From Streptomyces sp. NBC_00258 (GTDB lineage: Bacteria > Actinomycetota > Actinomycetes > Streptomycetales > Streptomycetaceae), in the NCBI RefSeq assembly GCF_036182465.1, contig NZ_CP108081.1:372001-436000 (forward strand): a DNA stretch of 64,000 nucleotides. The letters run 5' to 3'. The notes beneath the pieces were generated by a model. That model was given only the letters and a program-made list of their open reading frames with translations. It was not told the origin of the DNA and did not search any database. Of this stretch, positions 1 through 8,921 are shown one piece after another. Numbering within the stretch: the stretch's first letter is position 1; each line of letters begins with the position of its first letter. Both the position numbers and the translations under genes were made by a program.

Positions 1-310
1 CGACCCTGTGGGCGGTGAGCGCCCTCGCAGCGGGGCGGGTGAAGCCGGCGTAGGCGTCCTCCGGGGCGAGGGAGGCGTCCGGGGGGACGAGCCAGAAGAC
101 GGCGTCCGCGCCCTGGAAAGCCCTGTCGACCACCTCGGCGTCGCCGTGCGAGCCGGTGATCACCTCGACGCGTCCGCGTGCCGCGTCCGGCAGCCGTGCG
201 GGATCACGCACGATCACGCGCAGTTCCTCCCCGTCGGCGGGGGCCGACTCCAGGAGCCGGGTGAGCAGGTGACGGCCGATGTTCCCGGTGGGGGCCGTGA
301 TGACGATCAT
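1..310 (-). CDS. NmrA-like NAD(P)-binding protein (C-terminus cut by window edge)
   Basis: The first 103 codons of an atypical short-chain dehydrogenase/NmrA-type protein are visible. The N-terminus reads MIVITAPTGNIGRHLL, the usual beta-strand plus glycine-rich NAD(P)-binding turn, followed by a second strand ending in VIVRDP and the GDAEVVDRAFQGADAVFWL stretch typical of NmrA/YesF-like sensors or reductases. The start ATG is at 308-310. The gene is divergent from the LysR regulator, the classic arrangement for a regulator and its target, so regulation by that LysR protein is a reasonable inference. Substrate is unknown and the catalytic half lies outside the window. Confidence 0.8.
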   Translation of the reverse strand, partial: MIVITAPTGNIGRHLLTRLLESAPADGEELRVIVRDPARLPDAARGRVEVITGSHGDAEVVDRAFQGADAVFWLVPPDASLAPEDAYAGFTRPAARALTAHRV

Positions 311-415
311 GAAAACCTCAAGAGTCCGTGTCGGATCGGTACGCCCATCCTGGGGAACGCCACGGTGATGCCACAATGGGAACTTCAGCAAAGAGGTATT
401 GCCTGAAATGGAATT
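311..415. promoter_or_regulatory. divergent intergenic region between NmrA-like gene and LysR gene
   Basis: These 105 bases separate two divergent starts and must hold both promoters. LysR proteins usually bind T-N11-A sites in such regions. A weak imperfect dyad lies just before the LysR start (ATTGCC...TGGAAT, about 398-414), but it is not good enough to call an operator. Nothing else is evident. Confidence 0.35.
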
Positions 416-1360
416 ATGCTGGTGAACAGCCCACATTCGGCCCTTGACGCCAACCTCGCCGTCGCACTGGACGCCCTGCTGACCGAGCAGAGCGTCACCC
501 GCGCCGCCGCCCGCCTGCACACCTCCCCCGCCGCCATGAGCCGCACGCTCGGACGCCTGCGCCGCACCCTCCAGGACCCGCTCCTCGTACGGGCCGGACA
601 GACCATGGTCCCCACCCCTCGCGCCCTGGCTCTGCGCGACGAAACCGCCGCAGTCGTGCGCCGCCTCGAATCGCTGCTCAGCCCCGGCGAAAGCGCCGAC
701 CCCGCCACCCTGAGCAGCACCTTCACCCTCCAGACCGCCGACCTGGTCGGTGCGGCGCTGACCCCCGGACTGCTGCACCTGGCCCGGCAGGAGGCGCCGG
801 GCGTCTCGTTCCGGCTCCGGGCCGAGGAGTTGGAGGCCGGTCCGGCCCTCCGCGACGGCCGGATCGATCTGGAGATCGGATCCATCGACCACGTGGACCC
901 GGAGACCCAGGTCGAAGAACTGGCCACGCTCCGGATGGTGGCGGCCGTCCGCCCCGGGCACCCCCTCGCCGAAGAAGCCCTGAACCCGGCGCGGCTCGCT
1001 GCCGCCGAACATGTCGTGGTCAGCCGACGAGGCCGGTTCACAGGCCCTCTCGACAGCGCCCTGGCCGAACGGAACCTCCACCGGCGCGTCACTGCCGTCC
1101 TTCCCAGCCACCTGGCGGCGATGGCCCTCGCGGCCCGCAGCGACGTCGTATGCCTCGTCCCCGCCGCACTCCCCGGCAACCCCGAATCACCACTCACCCA
1201 CACCGCCACCGCCCTCGGCCTGCGCCTCCTCGACATACCCCTGCCGCTGCCGCCCCTGACCATCGGCATGGCCTGGCACCCCCGCCACACAGCCGACGGA
1301 GCCCACCACTGGCTCCGCAACGCTGTTCGCCGCACACTGCGCGCACCCGGGACCACCTGA
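416..1360 (+). CDS. LysR-family transcriptional regulator
   Basis: A 314-residue protein of normal LysR length. Residues about 10-70 form the winged helix-turn-helix (ALDALLTEQSVTRAAARL, then SPAAMSRTLGRLR), followed by PLLVRAGQTMVPTPRA, the usual end of the DNA-binding domain and start of the linker helix. The rest is a periplasmic-binding-like effector domain (VSFRLRAEELEAGPALRDGRIDLEIG). The ATG at 416 gives a complete HTH; an ATG at 408 is out of frame. It is divergent from the NmrA-like gene, its probable target. The effector is unknown. Confidence 0.9.
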   Translation: MLVNSPHSALDANLAVALDALLTEQSVTRAAARLHTSPAAMSRTLGRLRRTLQDPLLVRAGQTMVPTPRALALRDETAAVVRRLESLLSPGESADPATLSSTFTLQTADLVGAALTPGLLHLARQEAPGVSFRLRAEELEAGPALRDGRIDLEIGSIDHVDPETQVEELATLRMVAAVRPGHPLAEEALNPARLAAAEHVVVSRRGRFTGPLDSALAERNLHRRVTAVLPSHLAAMALAARSDVVCLVPAALPGNPESPLTHTATALGLRLLDIPLPLPPLTIGMAWHPRHTADGAHHWLRNAVRRTLRAPGTT

Positions 1361-1421
1361 CGTGATCTCAGCTTGCCGTTCACCTGTCCCGCTGATCTTG
1401 GTTCGTTCCCGGGACAGCAGG

Positions 1422-1477
1422 GCGGCCGTTCTTCACGCTTCGAGGTGTCGAGCAACGTCGCGTGAAGGAACGGCCGC
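1422..1477. repeat. inverted repeat at the 5' edge of the truncated transposase gene
   Basis: Arms 1422-1438 and 1460-1477 are reverse complements except for one inserted base (GCGGCCGTTCTTCACGC against GCGGCCGTTCCTTCACGC). The right arm covers the first codons of the transposase fragment. It could be a sub-terminal IS repeat or a hairpin that limits transposase expression by hiding the start region. Confidence 0.5.
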
Positions 1478-2285
1478 TGGTGAAGAGTCTCGCCCCTGAA
1501 CAGTCCGCTGACGCCGCGTTGGGTGTCCTGTCCCACTTTCGTGTCCAGTTCTACGACTGCCTCTACACCCGGGCGGATGCGCTCTTCGAGCTGACCGACG
1601 CGGTGCTGTGCTCGGACGGCCCGGTGACGTCGCTGGTCGAGTTGACGCTCACGGCCGAGCACCGGCGTGGGCACGGGGCGATGCACGACGCGGTTAACCA
1701 CGGCTGGCTGGAACCGCGCCGCCTGCGCAGGCTGCTGGCCTCCACGCCGCTGCCGCGTGCCGCTGACGGGCGGATCGTGCTCGCGGTCGACGTGAGCAAC
1801 TGGCTGCGTCCCGACGCCCCCACCAGCCCGGACTTGCTGTTCTGTCACGTCTATGGGCGGGGCCGCAGCGCTGATCAGTTCATCCCCGGCTGGCCCTATT
1901 CCTTCGTCGCCGCGCTGGAGACGGGACGCACGTCCTGGACGGCCGTGCTGGACGCGATCCGGCTGGGGCCGACCGACGACGCCACCGCGGTGACCGCCAC
2001 CCAGCTGTGCGAGGTGGTCACCCGGCTGGTGCACGCCGGGCAGTGGCGGCCGGGCGACGCGGACATCCTCGTCGTCATGGACACCGGCTACGACGTCACT
2101 CGCCTCGCCCATGTCCTGGCCGACCTGCCCGTCGAGCTGGTCGGCCGGCTCCGCTCGGACCGCGTCATGCTCCGGGACGCCGGCCCACGCCGCTCCACCC
2201 CACGCGGTGGACAGCCCCGCAAGCACGGCGGCGTCCTCACCTTCTCCAAGCCTGAGTCCTGGCACACCCCTGACCAGGTCACGAC
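1462..2285 (+). pseudogene. truncated DDE-type transposase of the actinomycete NF041680-like group
   Basis: About 275 residues match, from memory, the N-terminal part of a transposase group common in Streptomyces (LAPEQSADAALGVLSHF, RIVLAVDVSNWLRPDAP, GWPYSFVAALETGRTSW, DILVVMDTGYDVTRLA). The two Asp-containing strands (AVDVSNW and VVMDTGYD) are likely catalytic. Full members are about 450-480 residues. Here homology stops near VTT at about 2285, where the sequence runs into a minus-strand IS701 fragment; the open frame then continues into unrelated codons to a stop at 2355. The C-terminal catalytic Glu region is gone, so the protein should be inactive. Confidence 0.75.
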
Positions 2286-2300
2286 GTGCGCCTGGCAGAG

Positions 2301-2480
2301 ACGCCGGCGTTCGGCGTCGCTGTCCCACTCCCTGGGCAGGAACAGCCGCCACTGAAGCGGGACGGAGGCCGCATCGGTGACCGCGTGCACGCTGACCGCC
2401 ACCTGACAGTTCGCCTGCTTGCCCAGGGCCCCGCAGTACTGGTGCGCGACGGCGACCGACATCCGGCCGTCCTTGGGAAA
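2301..2480 (-). pseudogene. internal fragment of an IS701-family transposase
   Basis: About 60 residues on the minus strand (FPKDGRMSVAVAHQYCGALG... through LQWRLFLPREWDSD) match the middle of the IS701 transposase at 28956-30236 of this window, which reads VPKDGQMSVAVAPQ then CGALG at the same place. Neither end of the protein nor terminal repeats are present. It abuts the truncated plus-strand transposase, so one element probably landed in the other and deletions followed. Confidence 0.75.
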
Positions 2481-2530
2481 CGACACGTCTCTCCATGACT
2501 CCGGCCTTGGCCGTGGGCCGTCCGGAAAAC

Positions 2531-3433
2531 TCAAGCGGGCAGCCGGCCGACCCTGTCAACCACGGCAGTGCGCTGGAGGAAATATATGAACTGCACCTGG
2601 TCGGGCTGGCCGTCTTTGACGATGCGCTCACCCAGGTAGTGGTGGTCGGAGGTGGCAAACACCATTTCGACGCGCCCGAGCCCTGGGTCGTGCAGTCCGA
2701 CCGCGACGCCGGTCTGCCCCGCGACTTTCACTGCGGTGTCGGTCCGCTGTATGCCGAGGGTGTTGGCCGCAGCACGGAATAGGGCGGCCTGCTGAGCAGG
2801 CGGAGCGGCCCCGGCCATGTCCCGCATCAGGCTCCAGACAGCCAGGGCCTGGCTGGATCCGCCGCGCACTTGCGCCCTGACCCCCGGATCCTTTGCGAGC
2901 AAGGCGAGCAGCCTACCGGGATCGGTCGGGAGTGCGGCAAGCACAAGATAGGGGGCGTTGGCCAGGCCCTGCCGACTGCTGTAGACGGGAAGGGTTGCGG
3001 TGCCATTGATGATGTCACCACGGGACTTCTGCATGCTCGGCCGTCTGCCGTCGGCCGACTTCCAGGACTGGCTCCTGTTCTTGAGACCATTGGTGAGGAG
3101 CAGGGTCTCCCGGTACACGTATTGGTCGGGACGAGGGTGCAGGGGCTTGGCCGGCGCGACCGCGTCGGCGGCCTGGGTCAGGATCTCGGCCGCAGCCGCC
3201 GTCTGGCTGCCGGCCGGCGCGGTGAGCTGGTAGCTGATGAATCCCGCAGTCAGGGCTCCTGCCAGTGCCCCTGATATCAGCAGGCGGCGGCTGAGCAGCC
3301 TGCTGTGGCGAGTTGTCGGGTCGGCCATCTCCTCGCGCAGCCGTCGACGTCCGGCCTGGTAGGCGCGGGCAGACATAGGCGGCACGCCGTCACGGACGGA
3401 GCCGAGCTCCTCAAGATCGTCTGTGTTGTTCAT
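2531..3433 (-). CDS. CU044_5270-type membrane-anchored partner of ECF sigma factor
   Basis: A 300-residue protein with a cytoplasmic N-terminus (SARAYQAGRRRLREEMAD), a single membrane segment at about residues 47-70 (RRLLISGALAGALTAGFISY) and an extracellular domain with the YVYRETLLL and LLALLAKDPG patterns of the CU044_5270 family. These proteins are encoded after ECF sigma factors in actinomycetes and are thought to act as sigma-associated sensors or anti-sigma-like proteins; the mechanism is not settled. The ATG overlaps the sigma stop (ATGA), so the two are translationally coupled. Confidence 0.8.
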   Translation of the reverse strand: MNNTDDLEELGSVRDGVPPMSARAYQAGRRRLREEMADPTTRHSRLLSRRLLISGALAGALTAGFISYQLTAPAGSQTAAAAEILTQAADAVAPAKPLHPRPDQYVYRETLLLTNGLKNRSQSWKSADGRRPSMQKSRGDIINGTATLPVYSSRQGLANAPYLVLAALPTDPGRLLALLAKDPGVRAQVRGGSSQALAVWSLMRDMAGAAPPAQQAALFRAAANTLGIQRTDTAVKVAGQTGVAVGLHDPGLGRVEMVFATSDHHYLGERIVKDGQPDQVQFIYFLQRTAVVDRVGRLPA

Positions 3434-4035
3434 CCCAGGTCCTCGGAGAGGTCGAACCGGTTCAGGATGTCCCGCAGTCGGCCGCGGGCGCGGTTGAGGC
3501 GGGAGCGGACCGTGCCGACCGGTATCCCCAAGGACTCCGCCGCCTGTTCGTACGACAACTCCGCCCACGTCACAAGCAGAACCACGTCACGCTCCTTCTG
3601 TGTCAACCGGGCCAGCGCCCCGCTCAACTGCCGAGCCCGCTCCCCCGCCGCGACTTGGAGGACCACCCCCTCGGCGTGGTCGGCAGCGACCACCGGATCT
3701 GCACCGGTACGCTCCCATGCCCGGTACTGGGCCTTCTCCCGGCGGCGATGGGTGTGCAGCACATTGGTGGCGATCCCGTACAGCCACGGCAGCGCGCTGG
3801 CCGCAGCCGGGTCGTACCGGAAGCGCGCCCGGAACGCACGCAGGAAGGTTTCCGCCGCCACGTCGTCGGCCAGCGTGATGCCGACCCGCCGCGACGCGTA
3901 GCGATGGATGGCCATGACATGCCGGTCGTAGACCACCTCGAAGTGCTCCGGGTTTTCCAGGGAGCGGATGATGACCGCACCGTCCGTCTCCCCGGCGTGC
4001 CCCCCTAGACCTGCGGCCACGGCCTCACCCGGCAC
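3430..4035 (-). CDS. ECF RNA polymerase sigma factor
   Basis: A 201-residue sigma-70 family protein. Region 2 covers residues about 30-90 (FEVVYDRHVMAIHRYASRR, DDVAAETFLRAFRARFRYD, LPWLYGIATNVL) and region 4 about 140-190 (LTQKERDVVLLVTWAELSYEQ, IPVGTVRSRLNRARGRL). No extra C-terminal domain. The start is a GTG at 4035; a later start is possible because the first 20 residues are not typical. It is coupled by a 4-base overlap to the membrane partner gene. ECF factors of this type direct RNA polymerase to a small regulon, often including their own promoter. Confidence 0.88.
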   Translation of the reverse strand: MPGEAVAAGLGGHAGETDGAVIIRSLENPEHFEVVYDRHVMAIHRYASRRVGITLADDVAAETFLRAFRARFRYDPAAASALPWLYGIATNVLHTHRRREKAQYRAWERTGADPVVAADHAEGVVLQVAAGERARQLSGALARLTQKERDVVLLVTWAELSYEQAAESLGIPVGTVRSRLNRARGRLRDILNRFDLSEDLG

Positions 4036-4240
4036 AGCGGCGACTCTGATCCAGCGCGTGCATCAACTATGCCCTTCACGAAGGAGGTCCCGCCTGTCAC
4101 ATCCCCTTACTCACTTGGGCACCACTGAGTTCGGCCGATCGGTCCACCCGGACCACCCTTTGCCAGTTCGTTACCTGATGCTGAAAGATCAGCTGTGGGC
4201 CGGGCCGGCAAACGCGGCCAGGCGCAAGATGGTCCCCGCC

Positions 4241-4264
4241 GCAGCCGCAGCCGCAGCCGCAGCC
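4241..4264. repeat. (GCAGCC)4 hexanucleotide tandem repeat
   Basis: Four perfect tandem copies of GCAGCC, preceded by CCCGCC. It sits inside the decayed metallo-beta-lactamase-fold gene where the frame has already been lost. Slippage at such a repeat may have caused or followed the decay. Confidence 0.8.
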
Positions 4265-4274
4265 GTGGTGAGAC

Positions 4275-4560
4275 GGCCCTGACGGGTGCTCCGGAGGCTT
4301 CGGCGAGATCGGGGCAGTGTCGACGTGGTCGTGGGCATGGGTACACATGATGGCGGTCAGTCGGCGGTCTCCGACGGCACAGGCGATCGCCTCGGCGTCG
4401 TGGGCAGCGTCGATGTCGACCGCCTCGTGGTCGTCGCCGACGACCCAGACGTTGTTGTCGACGCCCCCGGGTTCCACCGTCCAGGCTGGAACGGGTCTGA
4501 CGTGATCACGCGTCCGTTCGGGCGCCAGTCGTCGCCCTTGTGCATACCAGCGAAGGCGTC
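4275..4560 (-). pseudogene. remnant of MBL-fold metallo-hydrolase paired with mycothiol dehydrogenase
   Basis: Pieces of the N-terminal part of an MBL-fold hydrolase persist in different frames: VDNNVWVVGDDHEAVDIDAAHDAEAIA, then TAIMCTHAHDHVDTAP, then (shifted) DLAEASGAPVRA. The zinc motif HAHDDHVD has lost one Asp codon and reads HAHDHVD. Frameshifts occur before VDNN and after the zinc motif. In many actinomycetes an MBL-fold gene follows the S-(hydroxymethyl)mycothiol dehydrogenase gene, which matches the fragment next door. Confidence 0.65.
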
Positions 4561-4564
4561 CAGG

Positions 4565-4823
4565 TCCCGGCGCCCTGGAGGTAGAGGTCGAGGAGCATGG
4601 GGAAGTCGCGGGAGGGCAGGCGGCCGCCGTACCAGGAGGACTTCAGGATTCCGCCACGGCCGAAGACGTCCAGGAGGGGCAGTTCCAGTGTCATCTCCGG
4701 GGTGGGGACGCCGACGAGGACCAAGGTGCCGGCGAGGTCGCGAGCGTAGAAGGCCTGCCGGTACGTCTTCGGGCGGCCGACGGCCTCGATGACGGTGTCG
4801 GCGCCGAAGCCGCCGGTCCACGG
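4565..4823 (-). pseudogene. C-terminal remnant of zinc alcohol dehydrogenase like S-(hydroxymethyl)mycothiol dehydrogenase
   Basis: About 85 residues remain: GGFGADTVIEAVGRPKTY, LAGTLVLVGVPTPEMTLELPL, FGRGGILKSSWYGGRLPSRDF, LLDLYLQG. This is the end of the Rossmann domain and C-terminal lobe of the mycothiol-dependent formaldehyde dehydrogenase type. The zinc-binding N-terminal half is missing, and after LYLQG the frame breaks with a short deletion (LDAFAGMHKGDD in another frame). Non-functional. Confidence 0.65.
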
Positions 4824-4849
4824 TGTGCGCCGTCCCCGCACAAACACGG

Positions 4850-4881
4850 ACGGCCCGTCGGAAGCGCTACCGACGGGCCGT
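4850..4881. terminator. strong hairpin downstream of the subtilisin-like peptidase gene
   Basis: A perfect 12-bp stem (ACGGCCCGTCGG / CCGACGGGCCGT) with an 8-base loop lies 46 bases past the minus-strand peptidase stop. Read on the minus strand it is followed by CCGTGTTTGTG, only a short T-rich stretch, so it looks like a typical high-GC actinomycete terminator lacking a long U tract. Confidence 0.75.
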
Positions 4882-4927
4882 TCGTAGATGTCAGTGCTCA
4901 GCGAACCAGAGGATTAACCCTCACGGC

Positions 4928-7900
4928 TCACTTCCCGTAGTACGCGTTGTAGATCGAGATCGTAGACTTGTTGTTCTTCTTGTCGGTGATCTTCGCGTGG
5001 AACGAGATGCCCTTGCCCTTGGCCGGGTTCGTCACGCCGATCTTGCCGTTCTTGACGGTGACCTTCTTCCAGGTCTGCCCGTAGTCGTACGACACGTACA
5101 CCGACAGCGACTTGAGGTTCTTGCCGGCGGCAGAACCCTGGACGGTCACCGGGATGGAGACCTTCTTGTCGGCCGGTGCCCTGCTGTCCAGTCCGACGGC
5201 CGCGTTGAAGCGGACCATCGACGCGGGCAGCACGGCGCTGGTGACTTCCTTCGAGCGGAACGTCCAGCTGGCGTCGATGCGGGTGGAGGCCGCCGCGACC
5301 TCGACGCTACGCGTGACCGAGGTGGTCAGCTTGTACGAGGCGTCGTTGGCCGGGACCTTGAAGGTCTTGTTGCCGAACAGCGGGTCGTCGTTCGAGCCGA
5401 CCTTGGTTCCGTTGCGGTAGAGCGTCGTGGTGACCGACGAGAAGAGCGAGGAGCCGACGTGGTTCTTGCCGTCGGCGCACAGCGGGACCTTGCCGTAGAT
5501 CTCGTTGCCTCTGCGCTGGATACCGAAGCCGGAGCCAAGACTCGGACCGAAGACCGCAGTGTTGTAGATCTTCTCGTAGCTCTTGCCTGCCTTGAAGGTC
5601 TGGCGGTCGCCGAGCGAGTAGGAGGCCCCGGTGATCGGCAAGCCATTCGGGTCGACCCCGCCATGCTGCTCGAAGCGCTGCTCCCACTTCACGCCGTCCG
5701 CGGTGGACACGTGCACCTTCCGGGTACTGGGCAGCGTCTGAGGGTCAGCGAACCCGGAGGAACGGAAGCTGCCGGGCAGCCAGCCGGTGGTCCAGACCGT
5801 GCCCTCCTTGCCGCTCGTCGAGGCGCCCAGGCCGACCTTCAGCGTGGCCAGTTCGCTCGCCTTGTAGTGCTTGGTGTAGCCGGTGGCGACCTTCTTCACC
5901 TTGCCGCCCGCGACGGAGTGGTACTCCTCGCCGTCCTTGGTCCAGTGGCTGGCCCACTGCTGGAACAGCGAACCGTCGGCGATCTCAGGACCGGCGTGCG
6001 CGGTACGGAAGTTGGCGTACGTGTCCAGCAACCAGCCGTACTCGTAGCGGTTGTTGCCTGCTTCCACCGCGTAGTCCGGCACCGCGAACCCCGACTTGGC
6101 GGCCGTGTCGGGCACGGTGATGTTCACCGGCTTCGCGGTCCGCGCGTCCACCGTGATCGTGACGCTCTTCATGATGCTTAGCTTCGGCTGGGCCACCCAG
6201 TCGGCACCCCTGGTGATGTCCCCCGGGTCGGCGAAGAACGTCGAGTCGAGGATGTATCCGCCCTTGGGCACCCGGACCTTGACAGTGCCGGACTCGTCGT
6301 AGAGAAGGAAGAAGAACGGCTTCCCCGTTGCCAGGCCGGAGACACCGTCCAGCCTGGTGTTGACGTACTTCGCAGGGTTGCCGTCGCGGTCGATCATCTT
6401 GAGCGTGACGTCGTAGGACTCGATCTCGTTCTGCACCGCCGCGGCCGTGCGCACACTCTCACCGCCGCCGGCGGCGGTCGCAGTCACGTACGCGGAGTAC
6501 GCGCCGTCGAGCGTGCCGCCCAGCTTGGTGTTGACCGTGAGGTCGACGGAGGCGGTGGCGCCCGCCGGGACGGTCAGCGTCTTGGCGCCGAGCGTGAAGA
6601 AGCCGGCCGGAGCGGCCTGGCCCTTCGGGTTGGTGACCGTCACGGAGAGGCTCAGCGTGACGTCGGCCGTGCCGAGGTTCCGGTAGGTGACCTTCTCGGT
6701 GACCGGGGTGTCGTCGGTGTGCGGCCACTGCTGGATGCCGAAGCTCACGGACGACGGGTTGGCGATCACGGTCTGCTTGATGGCCTTGTCGACCTGGATG
6801 CGGCCCGAACCCTGCTGGAACGGCGTGTACTTGCCGCCCTTGGCGGAGCCGGTCAGCGCACCCTTGAGCTCGGTGTACTTCCAGTCCGGGTGCTGCTGCT
6901 TCAGGATCGCCGCGGCGCCCGCGACATGCGGGGTCGCCATCGACGTACCCGAGATGGTGACGTAGCCCGCAGGCTTCTCGCCGACCTCCTTCGCTATGAC
7001 GCTGTCCTTGGCCGAGGCGGCGGTGATGGCCACGCCGGGTGCGGTCACGTCGGGCTTGATGGCGCCGTCGAGGCCCGGTCCGGTGCTGGAGAAGTCGGCC
7101 AGCTTGTCATTGTCGTCGACGGCACCCACGGTGAGCGCGGCCGCCGCGCTGCCCGGGGAGCCGACCGACTGCCCGCCCCGCTTGCCGAAGTTACCGGCAG
7201 CTATCGCGAAGAGGATGCCCTTCTCTTCGGACAACTTGTTGACCGTGGCCTCCACCGGGTCCACCTCGGGGGTGTCGCCGCTGCTCAGGCTGAGGTTGAT
7301 GACGTCGGCGCCCTGTTCGGCCGCCCAGTCCATACCCGCGATGATGCCCGAGTCGTCGCCGGAGCCCGAGTCGTTGAGCACCTTGCCATTGAGCAGCTTG
7401 GCGCCCGGCGCGACACCCTTGTACTTACCGCCAGACGCAGCACCCGTACCGGCCGCGGTGGACGCGACGTGCGTACCGTGCCCGTGCTTGTCGGTCACGT
7501 CGCGGGCGGTGGAGAAGTTCTTCTCGGCGACGACCTGGTCCTTGAGGTCCGGGTGGGTCGTGTCGATGCCCGTGTCCAGCACGGCGATCTTGACACCCTT
7601 GCCGTCGTACCCGGCGGCCCAGGCCTTGTCGGCGCCGATTTGATTGACGGACTTGTCGAGGGTGGCCGTGCGGACGCCGTCGAGCCACACGTGGGCGATG
7701 CCGGGCGCGGTCTGCGCGTCACCGCTCCGGGAGTCGGTGACCGCGGACCACAGATCGGGCGCGTCGTCCTCGGGCGTCAGCACTGCGTCCGCGTCCAGGG
7801 ACTTGAGGGTCCGGCGGACCTTCGTGTCACCGGCGTCACGGACGTCCGACCTCGCCGTCGCGGCCGCGCCGCGGTAGTCGACGATCAGCTTGAGGCCCTG

Positions 7901-8275
7901 CTTCTGGGCCTTGCGGTTGGCCGACTTGTTGAGCTCGGTGACGTCGAAGAGCCGCTGGTCGAGCTTGCCGGAGGCGATCAGCCGGGCCGCGTCGGCCGGC
8001 ACGGCGAATGTGTGCCCGCCCGCGGTGCGGACCTGGACGGGTATGCCCTCGCGGCCCTTGGCCCGCTCCAGGCCGACGACGCGGCCCTTGGCGTCGACGA
8101 CCACACGGTCGCCGGTGATCAGGGTGATGCGGTGCTTGGGCGTGGTCGGCACGGCCGAGTCGGCGGCCGTGGGCCTGGCCTCCGCCGACGCCGGGCTGGT
8201 CATGCCCGCTGCCAGGGCCACGGCTGCCGCCGCGGCGATCGTGGCCACGCACGCTCTTTTCACTTGTCTGCGCAA
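4928..8275 (-). CDS. secreted S8-family subtilisin-like serine peptidase, 1115 aa
   Basis: A Sec signal peptide covers residues 1-31 (KRACV then an Ala-rich core, ending ASA). A propeptide follows to about 205. The subtilase domain carries the full triad: Asp234 in AVLDTGID, His266 in HGHGTHVAS and Ser445 in SGTSMATPHVA, with the oxyanion Asn in AAGN. After about residue 500 come beta-rich modules, including one like those placed after S8 domains in large Streptomyces subtilases (VTYRNLGTADVTLSLSV). The start appears to be TTG at 8275 with AGGAGGAG at 8278-8285 close upstream; a GTG four codons later is the alternative. Likely role is extracellular protein degradation. It is transcribed alone and ends at a strong hairpin. 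Confidence 0.92.
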   Translation of the reverse strand: MRRQVKRACVATIAAAAAVALAAGMTSPASAEARPTAADSAVPTTPKHRITLITGDRVVVDAKGRVVGLERAKGREGIPVQVRTAGGHTFAVPADAARLIASGKLDQRLFDVTELNKSANRKAQKQGLKLIVDYRGAAATARSDVRDAGDTKVRRTLKSLDADAVLTPEDDAPDLWSAVTDSRSGDAQTAPGIAHVWLDGVRTATLDKSVNQIGADKAWAAGYDGKGVKIAVLDTGIDTTHPDLKDQVVAEKNFSTARDVTDKHGHGTHVASTAAGTGAASGGKYKGVAPGAKLLNGKVLNDSGSGDDSGIIAGMDWAAEQGADVINLSLSSGDTPEVDPVEATVNKLSEEKGILFAIAAGNFGKRGGQSVGSPGSAAAALTVGAVDDNDKLADFSSTGPGLDGAIKPDVTAPGVAITAASAKDSVIAKEVGEKPAGYVTISGTSMATPHVAGAAAILKQQHPDWKYTELKGALTGSAKGGKYTPFQQGSGRIQVDKAIKQTVIANPSSVSFGIQQWPHTDDTPVTEKVTYRNLGTADVTLSLSVTVTNPKGQAAPAGFFTLGAKTLTVPAGATASVDLTVNTKLGGTLDGAYSAYVTATAAGGGESVRTAAAVQNEIESYDVTLKMIDRDGNPAKYVNTRLDGVSGLATGKPFFFLLYDESGTVKVRVPKGGYILDSTFFADPGDITRGADWVAQPKLSIMKSVTITVDARTAKPVNITVPDTAAKSGFAVPDYAVEAGNNRYEYGWLLDTYANFRTAHAGPEIADGSLFQQWASHWTKDGEEYHSVAGGKVKKVATGYTKHYKASELATLKVGLGASTSGKEGTVWTTGWLPGSFRSSGFADPQTLPSTRKVHVSTADGVKWEQRFEQHGGVDPNGLPITGASYSLGDRQTFKAGKSYEKIYNTAVFGPSLGSGFGIQRRGNEIYGKVPLCADGKNHVGSSLFSSVTTTLYRNGTKVGSNDDPLFGNKTFKVPANDASYKLTTSVTRSVEVAAASTRIDASWTFRSKEVTSAVLPASMVRFNAAVGLDSRAPADKKVSIPVTVQGSAAGKNLKSLSVYVSYDYGQTWKKVTVKNGKIGVTNPAKGKGISFHAKITDKKNNKSTISIYNAYYGK

Positions 8276-8921
8276 GTCTCCTCCTGGAGATGCAGGTCCG
8301 GGATGGATCCCCGTCCATCCGGCCGGTGGAACGGTGCAGGCCCGGTTGGTGCGGTCTCAATCAGCACAGCGCGGGCTCTGATTCAGACCTGCATAACAGT
8401 CAGCCCTTCATGAAAGGCGGTCTGTTCCAACACCCTCCACTTCTCGGCTGCGTGCCAACGGGTTCGGCCGTTCGGTACTTGCAGCCCATCCTGTAACTAA
8501 GTCGTTATCCAACGTCGTTGATCCACAGCTCCTTCGCAGGCGGGGGCCACGGAGCGGCTCGGCTCCCCGTGCTCCGGTGCCTGCCCCGCCAGTCACCCAC
8601 AAGTGAAGATGACCAAGCCCTCTTGCCCCGCTCCGCTATCACCCGAGCGACTCAGGCGGGCGGCGATTCACTCGCCCCAGTAGGAGTTGGTGACCGTCGG
8701 GACATACACCCGGAGGTCTGGATATCTACGCACGCGCGACGCTCTGCGAGTTGGCCTGGACTTCACCGCGGTCTTCGCCGACACCGCCATGGTCGCCCTC
8801 GGCGCACTGAGCACCTTCCAACCTGCCCAGGGTGACTCGGAGTTGGACGGGCCTGCGGAACGTCGAAGCTCCTGGTGGACGAGTTGTCGACCAAGATCAA
8901 CCGTCGTTCCAGGAGCTCCGT
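8276..8921. other. intergenic region upstream of the peptidase gene
   Basis: About 650 bases without a convincing gene. The right edge of the region should contain the left end of the IS5-type element, but I could not define its terminal repeat. The left part must hold the promoter of the minus-strand peptidase gene. Open frames here lack coding-like third-position bias or family resemblance. Confidence 0.5.

Noticed and set aside
2831..3274. Plus-strand frames opposite the CU044_5270-type gene
   Set aside because: They are antisense shadows. The minus-strand gene is coupled to the sigma factor and has a membrane segment.
4823..8413. Long plus-strand open frames opposite the subtilisin-like peptidase
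   Set aside because: They mirror the minus-strand gene, have no family resemblance and are expected from high-GC antisense frames. The minus-strand protein has a signal peptide and full catalytic triad.
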